Positions 8,937 through 18,284 of a stretch of 64,000 nucleotides of DNA are shown in pieces (within the stretch, counting starts at the first letter, position 1; every line of letters begins with the position of its first letter). The DNA lies in assembly GCF_017874035.1 (NCBI RefSeq), contig NZ_JAGGKV010000024.1:1-64000 (forward strand). Reading direction: 5' to 3'. The stretch comes from Paenibacillus aceris (GTDB taxonomy: Bacteria; Bacillota; Bacilli; Paenibacillales; NBRC-103111). The translations under genes were made by a program, and so were the position numbers. The notes below the pieces were generated by a model. The model did not search any database. It was not told the DNA's origin and saw nothing but the letters and a program-made list of their open reading frames with translations.

Positions 8937-11900
8937 ATGCCTTCCTCTAATCCTTCAATCACAAATATCCGTTTGTCGATGAGCCCAACTAGAGAGGTAG
9001 GAAAAAATGTGAGTGAGTTAATAAAACGTTTTAAAAAAGCAAGTATTCCCCTTATGAGCATTGGCCTTTCGGTTTCGTTGGTATCGGCACCAGCTGTGTC
9101 GTATGCCGATACACAACCAGCTGCGCCTCAACAGAATCAAGGGACATTTACTCTGCCTGCCTCACAAGGGTTAACCGGATCGCACACCGTGTCCTTCGAT
9201 CATTACTCGCTTATGATCGACGGCAAGCGAACGTTCATCTATGCCGGTGAGTTTGATTATTGGCGTCTTCCAAGCCAATCCGAATGGCTCGATGTGTTAC
9301 AGAAAATGAAGTCAGCGGGATTTAATGCGGTTAGCATTTATTTCAACTGGAACTACCATTCTCCTTCACCTGGACAGTATGATTTCACAGGTATTCGTGA
9401 TGTGGACAAACTGCTTACCTTGGCACAACAAGCTGGGATTTATGTCATCGCAAGGCCGGGTCCATACATCAACGCCGAAACCGATGGCGGGGGATTCCCC
9501 GGATGGCTCATGACACAGTCAGGTAAAGCACGCACGTCTGCAGCCGATTATACGGCGGCCTATCGAGAGTGGCTGAGTCAAATTAATGCGATTATTGCCA
9601 GACACCAGATTACAAACGGTGGAAGCGTCGTTCTGTATAATGTAGAGAACGAGTATACGGGTTCAGATGCGACCTACATGCAGCAAATTGAGGACAAAGC
9701 TCGTGCGGACGGAATCAATGTTCCTTTGTACCACAACGACAAGAGCGGTCCTCAAGGAAAATGGGCAAGCGGAACGGGCGCTGTCGATATATACGCGTAT
9801 GATAGTTATCCCAGCCTAGGTGGTCTTCCAACCTATTATGGAGATTCGCATAACTTTGCTCCCAATAGTCCTGTATTTGTCGCTGAACTCGGTGGTGGTT
9901 GGTTTGATCCTTGGGGGGGACCAGGGTATTCATCAGTAGCGTCATCGCATAACGCCAATTATGAAAACATCATTTACAACCACGTGGTGTCACAAGGCGC
10001 TACCATGATGAGCATTTATATGACATACGGAGGAACGAATTGGGGATATCTACCATTTCCGGGTGTGTATTCCTCCTATGATTACTCAGCGGCGATCAGC
10101 GAAAGTCGTCAACTTGGAGCAAAATACAACGAGGAGAAACTTCTTGCCACGATGTATCAAACGCTGACACCACTGACGAAGACCAATCCTTTAAGCGTAA
10201 CAGCTCCAAGCAATGCGAATCTAACGGTGAATGGATTGAAAAATCCGGATACGGGAACCCAGTTTTACGTGTTGCGGCATAGCAATGCAGCATCGACAAG
10301 CAACGATACAACAACCCTCAACATGACAAGTGCGGATGGTTCCTATACGATCCCGAAGAAAGCTGGTACTTTCATTCAAGTAAACGGACAAGAGTCTAAA
10401 TTTCTAGTTGCCAACTATGCGCTAGGCTCGCAGCATTTGGTATATTCGACATCGAACTTATATACGTATGCGACACAAGGAAACCGGGATACCGCTCTCT
10501 TCTACGGCGGGCAAGGGTCAGACGGTGAAACGGTTTTGCGATACGCTGCACAACCAACAGTCACTGCTTTATCTGGGAACGTAACATCGACCTATGATCC
10601 AGTAAGCGGCGATTTGCGTCTTAATTATACACATGATGGGAGTGTTTCGAAGGTTCTCATCCAAGAAGGTGGCAAAGAGCTGCTGCTTCTTCTGACGACC
10701 GAAATAACAGCGCGAACGTTCTGGCGAGGGGATACAGGGAATGGGTCTGTACTGGTAGAAGGACCCTATTTGTTGCGCTCAGCATCGACCGATGCAAACG
10801 GAAACCTAGCACTTCAAGGTGACAATGATCAAGCGACGCCGATTGAAGTATTCGGTGCACCAACAAACCAAATCACATGGAATGGCGTTGCAATGGAAAC
10901 AGCAGTAACACAATCTGGATCCTATACATTTTCCCTTGCTGATCCAGCGCCAGTTACGATTCCGCAGCTAACCAATTGGAAGTTTTCCTATGAAACACAT
11001 GAAGCAAACCCTAGCTTTAATGATTCCGCATGGATCAATGCGGATCACACAACAACTAATAATCCGACAAAACCTTCGACTCCAACGGTTTTATATGCGG
11101 ATGATTATGGATTCCATCACGGTATGATCTGGTATCGCGGTCACTTTACCGCAAGCGGAAATGAAACGGGAATTACACTCGATGGGGAAGGCGGAGACAA
11201 CGGTGCATATGCTGTGTGGCTGAATGGTTCGTATCTCGGTTCTTCCTTAAGCGGTACCAAAGTATTCTCATTTCCATCCAATGTTTTGAATAAAGACGGT
11301 GACAATGTGGTATCGGTCATGGTGCAAAATATGGGACATGACGAAGATGGAGGGTCCAACGATTCTCAGAAAAATCCTCGTGGCCTTGTCCAAGCGTCTT
11401 TCCAAGGCGCATCCACATCGATTGCTTGGAAGATTCATGGCAATGAAGGCGGACAAGTTCTTGGAGATCCAACTCGCGGCGTGATGAATGTAGGCGGACT
11501 ATTTGGAGAAAACAACGGATGGGCGCTGCCAGGTTTCCCAAATCAGTCTTGGAGCGACGTAAGTCTTCCGGATAATTGGTCACAGCGTGGACTTCCAGAA
11601 GGTGTTGCGTGGTATCGGACATCTTTCAATTTGAACTTCCCAATGATGAGTGATGTTCCACTTGGATTAAATATTAGCGATTCCGCATCCAAGAACTATC
11701 GGTCATACATCTACGTCAATGGATGGCTTGTCGGTCAATATATTAACAACTTAGGACCTCAGCATCTCTTTTCCTTGCCGCCTGGGGTATTGAATCCAAA
11801 TGGCAACAATGATGTAGCGATTGCGGTTTGGGCGCTCGACGGAGCATCAACGGGGCTTGGCCAAGTAAGTCTTCAAGGACTTGGGAATTATGCAGGCGGC

Positions 11901-14741
11901 GTTCCTGTACAAGTGAACGATAGTCCGGACTACGGTACTCTATTTTCCGGCAAAACCCCAACGGTTGCTGACAACGCAGTGTTGTCATTGTCTTCTCCTT
12001 CTACAACCATTGCTGGCGGACAAACACAAACGATCACAGGCGTTCTTACAAACAATGGAACTGGGCCTATTCAAGTGAGCAGTGTGAATCTGAATGCTCC
12101 ATTAGATTGGACAGTTTCGTTAACGAGTGCGAGCGCAAGCGGAAGCCTTCAACCGGGTCAATCGCAAAAGCTGCTGTGGAACGTAACACCTCCAAGTTAC
12201 TACCCGGGGTATCAGGTGCAGTTGTCTGCAAACGCGACCTATACCGATACAAAAACGGATAAAACGAGTGCGTTGCTGCAGCTAGGAAACGCAGCGATTT
12301 CCTCAACAGCTGTTTCTGGAGTTACGCTTGATAAGTCGATTTTGCATCTCGTTCCAGGTACCACAATGCCGTTGGTTGCGGTCATTACGCCTTCAGATGC
12401 TTATAACAAAGCAGTTAAATGGAGTTCATCAGATCCAACTGTTGCAACTGTAGACCAAAATGGAAACGTAACTGGCGTTGCGCTTGGAAATGCAGTGATC
12501 ACTGCAAAAACAGCGGACGGCGGATACTCAAAATCAGCTGACATTACCGTACAAGCAGATAAAACAGCTGTAACGGGTGTAAGTGTCAATACGACTATGT
12601 ACCATTTTGCTTCGGATTATTTTTCAGCATCGAATCCGACTGCTTATGCACCAAAAACACAGTTGGTTGCAAACATTCAACCCTTTGATGCGACAGATAC
12701 ACGTGTAACTTGGACATCCGATAATCCGACTGTTGCAACGGTTGACGCAATGGGCGTGGTAACAGGGCTTAAAGAAGGTAAGGCCCGGATCAACTCCACC
12801 ACACAAGATGGTGGATACACAGTTACGACGGCCGTTTATGTTCCGACGATAAGTGAAAGTTTTGAAAATCAAACATCAGGTTCCAGTTGGAATGTTACAA
12901 AGGGCAGCACAGCAGGTGCGATTTCCGCAGCGGTTGGTCCTGCTTCAAGCGTGACGGGCCAAGTGCTCAATTTCACCGGTGGTGGAACCGGTGCTCGAAG
13001 TGCTTACAAAACATTTGCCACACCGATTGCAAACAACAAAGTGGAGCTTATGTTTGATTGGAATGTAGGCTCTCCAAGTGGGGGTACGGGACAACTTCGA
13101 ATTCAAGACAGTTCCCATAACACGTATGTTGCAATTGGGGTTGCGGCAGGCGCGACAAGCCGGCTTGTGTATACAACAAATCCTACTGTCATTACTTCCG
13201 GCGCTGCACTTTCTACATCCAATGCAACACAGGTCGCGAATAGCGGGTTTAATACAGCAAATGCGACGTACCATGTAGATGCTGTTCTTGATATGGTAAC
13301 GAAACAAGTAAGTTTCACACTGACCAATGCAGCCGATGCAGCGCAAACTGTGACGGTTACCGTTCCGTATGCAACAGGCGTCACCTTCAATAATAATTTC
13401 GGTGGGCTTGAACTTTACGCAACACGAAATTCCGGCGCTACAATGGCGTGGAGCTCATGGCTCGACAATTTCAATGTATATAAATTGTTGACAGTCAATA
13501 AAACGGCGCTAAATGCAGCAATTGCCACCGTACAAACATTGAATAGCAATAGTTACACAACGGCATCGTGGGCTTCACTGCAAGACGTGTTGACGGCGGC
13601 TGGCAGTGTGAACAATAATGCGAATGCCACACAAGAGCAGGTTGACGCAGCAACAGCAGCACTGCAGACGGCTGTAACAGGACTGCAGGTATTGGCGGGA
13701 GCGACGTTAACAGGCAGCGGCACAGCAAACTCCGGACAATCGTTTACGCTGACTTACGGCCTGACAGGAGTTTCGCAAAATACGTTTGCACAAGATATTA
13801 CGTTTACCTACGACCCGCAGAAACTGGATTTTGTTTCAGCGGATTCGTTGAATGATCATTTTATTATTGTCGATAAAGTAGCCACATCAGGTCAAGTACG
13901 TCTGATTACTGCAAGTGTTGGGGCAGACCATCAGACGAATGGAAATTGGTTGACCTTGACGTTCCGTGCCAAATCAACGGAATCGACGGCCACAACGGTA
14001 GCGGTAACCAAGGTGGTTATTGCGGACGATACGGCTGTTGAAACACAAGTGAACGGCACGTCACATAGCGTGCAAATCACGGCGCTAGACACGACGGCGC
14101 TTAGCGCATTGATTGCTAATGCCCAAGGACAGCACGATGCGGCAGTGGAAGGAATGGGGGCAGGACAATACCCTGTTGGCTCGAAAGCAACGCTTCAAAG
14201 CGCCATTGACAGTGCCAAGGCGGTACTTGCGAATACAGCAGCTACGCAAGCTGATATTACGCAGGCGGTAAACAACTTGACCGCGGCATTGCAAACATTC
14301 ACGAACTTGATTGTTGTCGTGGACACGACCGCGCTTAGCGCATTGATTGCTAATGCCCAAGGACAGCACGATGCGGCAGTGGAAGGAACAGCAGTAGGAC
14401 AATATGTTCCTGGCTCGAAGGCGGCACTGCAAACCGCTATTGACAATGCAAAAGCGGTGATTACTAACGTGGCAGCCACGCAGGCAAACGTAGATCAAAC
14501 GGTAATCGACTTGAATGCGGCATTGAATGCGTTCAAAGCCTCGGTGGTTCAACGTACGCCAGGCGATGTAAACGGAGACAGTGTAGTCAGCATCGGTGAC
14601 TTGGCACTCGTGGCCGTAGCATACGGTAAGACATCTGCGGATGCGGATTGGGATCAATACAAGGTTGCCGATATCAACGGTGATAGCAAAGTCGACGTTC
14701 TTGACCTTGCAGCTGTTGCTAATAGGATTCTTCAGCAGTAA
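8937..14741 (+). CDS. Secreted multidomain GH35 beta-galactosidase with cohesin-FIVAR-dockerin tail
   Basis: ATG 8937 is preferred because GGGGGAGGG ends 6 bases upstream; this gives 1934 residues. GTG 9009 with AGGTAGG is an alternative. A long charged n-region precedes a signal peptide ending near AVSYADT. The GH35 barrel (about 83-408) has acid/base Glu239 (NVENEY) and nucleophile Glu317 (FVAELGG). Then come the GH35 beta domains (about 415-1010, including two jelly rolls), a NEW3-like Ig domain (1015-1118), two Big_2 repeats (1126-1302), a concanavalin/LamG-like domain (1305-1518), FIVAR 1 (1520-1585), a cohesin (1588-1712, YDPQKLDFVSA), FIVAR 2 and 3 (1718-1790, 1796-1868) and a type I dockerin (1875-1934; DVNGDSVVSIGD, DINGDSKVDVLD). 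It should cleave terminal beta-galactosides, such as pectic galactan or arabinogalactan side chains. Probably co-transcribed with the GH2 gene. Confidence 0.93.
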   Translation: MPSSNPSITNIRLSMSPTREVGKNVSELIKRFKKASIPLMSIGLSVSLVSAPAVSYADTQPAAPQQNQGTFTLPASQGLTGSHTVSFDHYSLMIDGKRTFIYAGEFDYWRLPSQSEWLDVLQKMKSAGFNAVSIYFNWNYHSPSPGQYDFTGIRDVDKLLTLAQQAGIYVIARPGPYINAETDGGGFPGWLMTQSGKARTSAADYTAAYREWLSQINAIIARHQITNGGSVVLYNVENEYTGSDATYMQQIEDKARADGINVPLYHNDKSGPQGKWASGTGAVDIYAYDSYPSLGGLPTYYGDSHNFAPNSPVFVAELGGGWFDPWGGPGYSSVASSHNANYENIIYNHVVSQGATMMSIYMTYGGTNWGYLPFPGVYSSYDYSAAISESRQLGAKYNEEKLLATMYQTLTPLTKTNPLSVTAPSNANLTVNGLKNPDTGTQFYVLRHSNAASTSNDTTTLNMTSADGSYTIPKKAGTFIQVNGQESKFLVANYALGSQHLVYSTSNLYTYATQGNRDTALFYGGQGSDGETVLRYAAQPTVTALSGNVTSTYDPVSGDLRLNYTHDGSVSKVLIQEGGKELLLLLTTEITARTFWRGDTGNGSVLVEGPYLLRSASTDANGNLALQGDNDQATPIEVFGAPTNQITWNGVAMETAVTQSGSYTFSLADPAPVTIPQLTNWKFSYETHEANPSFNDSAWINADHTTTNNPTKPSTPTVLYADDYGFHHGMIWYRGHFTASGNETGITLDGEGGDNGAYAVWLNGSYLGSSLSGTKVFSFPSNVLNKDGDNVVSVMVQNMGHDEDGGSNDSQKNPRGLVQASFQGASTSIAWKIHGNEGGQVLGDPTRGVMNVGGLFGENNGWALPGFPNQSWSDVSLPDNWSQRGLPEGVAWYRTSFNLNFPMMSDVPLGLNISDSASKNYRSYIYVNGWLVGQYINNLGPQHLFSLPPGVLNPNGNNDVAIAVWALDGASTGLGQVSLQGLGNYAGGVPVQVNDSPDYGTLFSGKTPTVADNAVLSLSSPSTTIAGGQTQTITGVLTNNGTGPIQVSSVNLNAPLDWTVSLTSASASGSLQPGQSQKLLWNVTPPSYYPGYQVQLSANATYTDTKTDKTSALLQLGNAAISSTAVSGVTLDKSILHLVPGTTMPLVAVITPSDAYNKAVKWSSSDPTVATVDQNGNVTGVALGNAVITAKTADGGYSKSADITVQADKTAVTGVSVNTTMYHFASDYFSASNPTAYAPKTQLVANIQPFDATDTRVTWTSDNPTVATVDAMGVVTGLKEGKARINSTTQDGGYTVTTAVYVPTISESFENQTSGSSWNVTKGSTAGAISAAVGPASSVTGQVLNFTGGGTGARSAYKTFATPIANNKVELMFDWNVGSPSGGTGQLRIQDSSHNTYVAIGVAAGATSRLVYTTNPTVITSGAALSTSNATQVANSGFNTANATYHVDAVLDMVTKQVSFTLTNAADAAQTVTVTVPYATGVTFNNNFGGLELYATRNSGATMAWSSWLDNFNVYKLLTVNKTALNAAIATVQTLNSNSYTTASWASLQDVLTAAGSVNNNANATQEQVDAATAALQTAVTGLQVLAGATLTGSGTANSGQSFTLTYGLTGVSQNTFAQDITFTYDPQKLDFVSADSLNDHFIIVDKVATSGQVRLITASVGADHQTNGNWLTLTFRAKSTESTATTVAVTKVVIADDTAVETQVNGTSHSVQITALDTTALSALIANAQGQHDAAVEGMGAGQYPVGSKATLQSAIDSAKAVLANTAATQADITQAVNNLTAALQTFTNLIVVVDTTALSALIANAQGQHDAAVEGTAVGQYVPGSKAALQTAIDNAKAVITNVAATQANVDQTVIDLNAALNAFKASVVQRTPGDVNGDSVVSIGDLALVAVAYGKTSADADWDQYKVADINGDSKVDVLDLAAVANRILQQ
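14088..14388 (+). repeat. Near-identical direct repeat within the GH35 tail (FIVAR duplication)
   Basis: The 67-base stretches 14088-14154 and 14322-14388 differ at one base (14096 versus 14330) and are offset by 234 bases, exactly 78 codons. They start FIVAR modules 2 and 3. Identity at the DNA level, including third positions, points to a recent in-frame tandem duplication or gene conversion. Confidence 0.9.
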
Positions 14742-14752
14742 AAATAGGTGGG

Positions 14753-14788
14753 AGAGGTCAACCAGTGAAAACCGGTTGACCTCTTTTG
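14753..14788 (+). terminator. Terminator of the GH2-GH35 unit
   Basis: GAGGTCAACCAGT (14754-14766) pairs with ACCGGTTGACCTC (14771-14783) with one A/C mismatch, followed by TTTT. It starts 12 bases after the GH35 stop codon. Confidence 0.85.
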
Positions 14789-15011
14789 ACATATAAGATT
14801 TTTATGTTTGGAGGGGGACAACAGGTCGCTATTTTACCCAAAAGATCCCTTTGCGTGAGGGAGTGGGAACCAGGGTCCACTATTTTGCCATTTGACACAT
14901 AATTGGACGAGATGGAGGTTGAATAAGAGCCTGTAGTTCCCCTCCAACCCACGAAATTCGGCTTTTTGCTTAAATAAGGGAGTGTAGTTCCCTCAGTAAG
15001 TGCGTGGCAAG
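14785..15011 (+). repeat. Intergenic repeat, copy A
   Basis: This 227-base stretch is clearly related to 16332-16556. The best block, GAATAAGAGCCTGTAGTTCC and the following 8 bases (14921-14948), is identical in both copies over 28 bases. Its left arm (14812-14824) is a degenerate complement of CCTGTAGTTCCCC. No ORF is conserved in it. The two copies bracket the PepSY gene in the same orientation. Confidence 0.85.
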
Positions 15012-15018
15012 TTCGTCC

Positions 15019-15064
15019 AAAAAAAATAAAGCACCGCGCTAAATCGTGTCGCGGTGCTTTTTTC
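15019..15064. terminator. Bidirectional terminator downstream of the PepSY gene
   Basis: AAAGCACCGCG (15028-15038) pairs perfectly with CGCGGTGCTTT (15050-15060), with an A-run on the left and a T-run on the right, so it can stop transcription from either strand. It lies just past the stop of the minus-strand PepSY gene. Confidence 0.9.
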
Positions 15065-15081
15065 TATGTCTATTTGTTCGG

Positions 15082-16203
15082 TTATGCGGCAATAGCTTCA
15101 TTAGCTTTTTTCTTCGTATTTTTTCTGCGGGCACGTGCTTTTAACTGCCACATCATAATGCCCGTAAACATTAATATAAGAGGCATCATTCCAAACACAA
15201 AGTAGATCAGCTTAGTAGTTTCCCCGCCCCAAGTGGCAAAATGAAGTCCTTTTCTCCATGTGTTGTAAAGGTTAATGGCGAGATTGGGATTTGTTTTATA
15301 CAAAATATCTCCCGTTGAAGCATCCATATAAACCGTGCTGTTGTTGCTGCTTGATGCACCAAACCCTTCTTTCAAACCAACTTGAATGGATTGTCCGGGT
15401 TTGAGTGGAAGCTGAATTTTCGTTAACTTACTTTCGGGATAAGACTTCTCAACCAGATTTACGACATTCTCAATGCTAAGCATCGGTTGATCTTTGCTTT
15501 TGGACTGTAAAGCTGAAGCAGGTATCGTTTCCTTTGCAGTAAAGCCAAACCATACTGGAATTGATTTCTCATAGGCATTAACAACACCAGTTAGAGTGAT
15601 GATCAATAACACAGGGATAGAAATGATTCCAACCATTTTATGTAGGCTCATATTATAGGCTAGTTTACCGCGATTACGAATGAATCGAAAACCAAGCGCC
15701 CATTTTCGAATGCCCGGCCACCACAAATAAATACCGGTCACAAGGATGAGCAGCAATCCAATGCCTAGAAATCCGACGAAGTAAGCGGCTTGCTGTTTGC
15801 CGATTACATCTGTTAATAGAAAGTAGCGGTGCAGGTTATAAATGGTCGCAAAAGGTTCACGACGCTCTTTCTGTACCTTTCCAAAGACCTTACCCGTGCC
15901 AGGGTCCGCATAGACTAAACCGGCATCCTTTCCTCCTTCCTTAATTAGATGGATGTGGTAGAAACCATCTTGAGCAGGCCATTCGATACGATCCGATTTC
16001 AAATCAGGATTCATCGCATCTGCCTGCTGCTGAATGACTTTAACGCCTACATCACCAGGTGTTGGTTGTTGACCGATAGGATGAACCAGTCGTTCTACGT
16101 CAGATTCGATCATTAAAAGACTGCCACTTGTACATGTAACTACAACAAAGAGACCAAGAATTAAGCTGAGAAACAAATGAATGGTTAAAACAATTTTTCG
16201 CAA
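15082..16203 (-). CDS. PepSY-associated transmembrane protein, iron-regulated type
   Basis: A 373-residue membrane protein. A first hydrophobic helix (about 7-30) is followed by an extracytoplasmic PepSY-type region, two central helices (about 143-166 and 190-212) flanking LAYNMSLHKMVGIISIPVL, a second PepSY-type region (AKETIPASALQSKSK..., VEKSYPESKLTKIQLPL) and a last helix (about 338-358) before a Lys/Arg-rich tail. This matches the PepSY-associated TM helix family that includes PiuB; members are often induced by iron starvation and thought to help ferric-siderophore reduction or uptake. A promoter overlapped by a Fur box lies 65-97 bases upstream, which supports an iron role. The reductase function is inference. 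Confidence 0.85.
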   Translation of the reverse strand: MRKIVLTIHLFLSLILGLFVVVTCTSGSLLMIESDVERLVHPIGQQPTPGDVGVKVIQQQADAMNPDLKSDRIEWPAQDGFYHIHLIKEGGKDAGLVYADPGTGKVFGKVQKERREPFATIYNLHRYFLLTDVIGKQQAAYFVGFLGIGLLLILVTGIYLWWPGIRKWALGFRFIRNRGKLAYNMSLHKMVGIISIPVLLIITLTGVVNAYEKSIPVWFGFTAKETIPASALQSKSKDQPMLSIENVVNLVEKSYPESKLTKIQLPLKPGQSIQVGLKEGFGASSSNNSTVYMDASTGDILYKTNPNLAINLYNTWRKGLHFATWGGETTKLIYFVFGMMPLILMFTGIMMWQLKARARRKNTKKKANEAIAA

Positions 16204-16267
16204 AGATTATCCCTCCGGTATGCTTGTAAAATGCCATTTTATTACTGAGAATCATTTTTCGGATATT

Positions 16268-16300
16268 GCAAATGATATTCATTATCAGTTCTAATGTCAA
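16268..16300 (-). promoter_or_regulatory. Promoter with Fur box for the PepSY gene
   Basis: On the minus strand TTGACA (16300-16295), a 17-base spacer and TATCAT (16277-16272) form a good sigma-A promoter. The 19 bases 16286-16268 match the Fur consensus GATAATGATAATCATTATC at 16 of 19 positions and cover the -10 element, so iron-loaded Fur should block transcription. Confidence 0.8.
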
Positions 16301-16331
16301 TACGATTATGGAAAATCGAGTGATAATATTT

Positions 16332-16556
16332 TTTGACATATCATTTCTATGTTTGTGTAGGGGAACTACAGGGCGCTATTTTGCCAGAAACAGCCCCTTG
16401 CGTGAAGGAGAGGGAACCAGATTCCGCTATTTCGACATTTTGACAGATATTTGGTCGATAAAGTTTGAATAAGAGCCTGTAGTTCCCCTCCAACCTACGA
16501 AATTCGGCTATTTGCTTGAATAAGGGAATGGGGTTCCATTAGTAGGGGCATGGCTA
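16332..16556 (+). repeat. Intergenic repeat, copy B
   Basis: A 225-base relative of 14785-15011. In this copy GGGGAACTACAGG (16360-16372) and CCTGTAGTTCCCC (16476-16488) are perfect 13-base inverted repeats with a 103-base interior, so the RNA or DNA could fold into a long hairpin. No ORF is conserved. It lies in the 570-base gap between the divergent PepSY and efeU promoters; the rest of the gap holds those promoters and a weak CRE-like string at 16612-16625. Confidence 0.85.
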
Positions 16557-16670
16557 TTTCTCACAGAACTGGCTGGCTATTTTTGTTCACATATTCGGAC
16601 GTCTTTTTTTATGTAAACGCTTCAATAATAAATGGGTAATTTTTCAAGACCGACGTTGTAAAAATTGCAA

Positions 16671-16726
16671 TTGACAGATTCATTAAGGAGAGTAAAATAG
16701 ACTGAGTGAATCGATAATGATTATCA
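16671..16726 (+). promoter_or_regulatory. Promoter and Fur box of efeUOB
   Basis: TTGACA (16671-16676), a 16-base spacer and TAAAAT (16693-16698) make a sigma-A promoter. CGATAATGATTATCA (16712-16726) matches the 7-1-7 Fur consensus TGATAATNATTATCA at 14 of 15 positions and covers the expected start region. Confidence 0.88.
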
Positions 16727-16775
16727 ATGTTAATTGCATGTTGTTAAGGGAAATTTCAAGTTAGGTGTGGTGATT

Positions 16776-18266
16776 ATGCGCAAAGTTTTGATAATGAGTT
16801 GGATCGCTCTACTTTTGATGTTGTCTATTCCGATCTCGGCAAGTGCTAGCGGGGAAGATGATCTGAAAAAGGCCGACGCGGACATACAACAAGCCATTCA
16901 ATTAGCCCAGAGCGGCAAGGTAGAAGATGCCTCCAAGCTTTTTGACAAGTTTCAAGCAAATTGGCTTACGATAGAGGAAGGCATTAAAGTCACCTCACTC
17001 GCCGCCTACCAAAAGATTGAGCAAGCCATGGGTGAGGTTTCTTTTGCCACTTTGAAACAGCCGATTGATCAAACCAAGCTTACAGATACATTGAAAGTAC
17101 TGCATGATTTAAATGCAAGCTTCATATCCGGGAAGCTGGGTGCATTCGGACAAGTGGCCCAAAGCACAGAGAAGGTCACGATTGCCTCCCTGGTTACTTT
17201 GCTGGAAACAACGCAAGAGCAATTGAAGCAAAGCGATTATGAAGGAGCAAAAGCCAACGTTCAGAAGCTTCGGAGTTCTTGGCTTGACATCGAAAGTATC
17301 GTCTTAACGCAGTCTTCAGCGGTATATTCCTTAATGGAAAGAGACATGGTCACCGCCTATGCATTGCTGAGCGCAGAACCCGTTAAAGCCAAAGAAGCTG
17401 CGATGACAGTGGAGCGCATGCATGAAGCTCTCGGACCACTAGCAGGTAAAACAAGCTACACCATGCTTGATGCCACAACCATTTTGTTAAGAGAAGGACT
17501 GGAAGCCCTGCTTGTCATTATTGCTTTGCTAGGCTTTCTGACCAAGTCAGGCCATGCGGATAAGAAGCGTTGGATCTGGTATGGTGTAGGCGGAGGACTA
17601 TTCGTTAGTATTCTGCTAGGCATTATCGTTCAACAATTATTTTCCACAAGTGCTTTTGGTAACAACAACTTCCTAATTGCAGGTTGTACCGGGATATTTG
17701 CAGCACTCATGTTGGCATATATGAGTTACTGGCTTCACAGCAAATCTAATATTTCCAATTGGCAGCAGTACATACGTAATCAAAGCGTCAAAGCATTAGC
17801 CACAGGCAGCCTATTTTCACTGAGTTTGTTGGCTTTTCTAGCCGTTTTCCGCGAAGGGACGGAAACAGCCCTTTTCATGATTGGGATGGCATCTTCGATC
17901 TCGATATCCTCTTTGCTAGGCGGCATTCTAATCGGGGTTGGGATATTGATTGTTGTTGCTTTCTTGATTTTGAAGATCGGAATGAAGGTGCCGATGCGCC
18001 CATTCTTCCTAATCTCAAGTGTGTTCGTTTTTTATCTCTGCTTTAAATTTGCTGGCATGGGCGTACATGGCTTGCAGCTGGCGGGTTACTTACCTGCGAC
18101 AACGGCTTCGTGGGTACCGAGTTTGGAGTTCCTTGCCTTGTATCCAACGCTTGAAAGTGCAATTCCTCAGTTTGTTCTTCTCATCTGTGCGCTTATTGCG
18201 GTTCTAACGGATGCACGTAAAACGATGCAACTCAGAAAAGCATCTTTGATTATAAAAGAAAACTAA
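16776..18266 (+). CDS. efeU: Ferrous/ferric iron permease EfeU (FTR1 family)
   Basis: ATG 16776 is chosen because it gives a clean signal peptide (MRKVLIMSWIALLLML) and has a GGTGTGGTG box upstream; the ATG at 16734 adds only an atypical leader. An extracytoplasmic helical region (about 25-225) comes first and appears to contain a repeated unit (FQANWLTIEEGI near 50, LRSSWLDIESIV near 165). The FTR1 permease follows with seven or so helices and two REGxE iron motifs, R239-E240-G-L-E243 and R359-E360-G-T-E363. It should move iron across the membrane after handling by EfeO and EfeB. First gene of efeUOB, 18 bases before efeO, under a Fur-box promoter. This long-N-terminus form is usual in Firmicutes (YwbL). 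Confidence 0.95.
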   Translation: MRKVLIMSWIALLLMLSIPISASASGEDDLKKADADIQQAIQLAQSGKVEDASKLFDKFQANWLTIEEGIKVTSLAAYQKIEQAMGEVSFATLKQPIDQTKLTDTLKVLHDLNASFISGKLGAFGQVAQSTEKVTIASLVTLLETTQEQLKQSDYEGAKANVQKLRSSWLDIESIVLTQSSAVYSLMERDMVTAYALLSAEPVKAKEAAMTVERMHEALGPLAGKTSYTMLDATTILLREGLEALLVIIALLGFLTKSGHADKKRWIWYGVGGGLFVSILLGIIVQQLFSTSAFGNNNFLIAGCTGIFAALMLAYMSYWLHSKSNISNWQQYIRNQSVKALATGSLFSLSLLAFLAVFREGTETALFMIGMASSISISSLLGGILIGVGILIVVAFLILKIGMKVPMRPFFLISSVFVFYLCFKFAGMGVHGLQLAGYLPATTASWVPSLEFLALYPTLESAIPQFVLLICALIAVLTDARKTMQLRKASLIIKEN

Positions 18267-18284
18267 AATTTGGAGGTTTATCCT

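Noticed and set aside
8040-14741. The Coh-Doc genes as part of a classical cellulosome
   Set aside because: No scaffoldin with several cohesins is present in the window, and the enzymes carry both partners themselves, so the classical model does not fit what is seen here.
14085-14792. 235-codon open frame on the minus strand, Cys/Arg-rich with repeats
   Set aside because: It mirrors the FIVAR and dockerin repeats of the GH35 gene; its repetition comes from the duplicated DNA and its composition is not protein-like.
16612-16625. CRE-like string TGTAAACGCTTCAA upstream of efeU
   Set aside because: The left half fits well but the right half does not, it lies upstream of the -35 element, and catabolite control of iron uptake is not expected.
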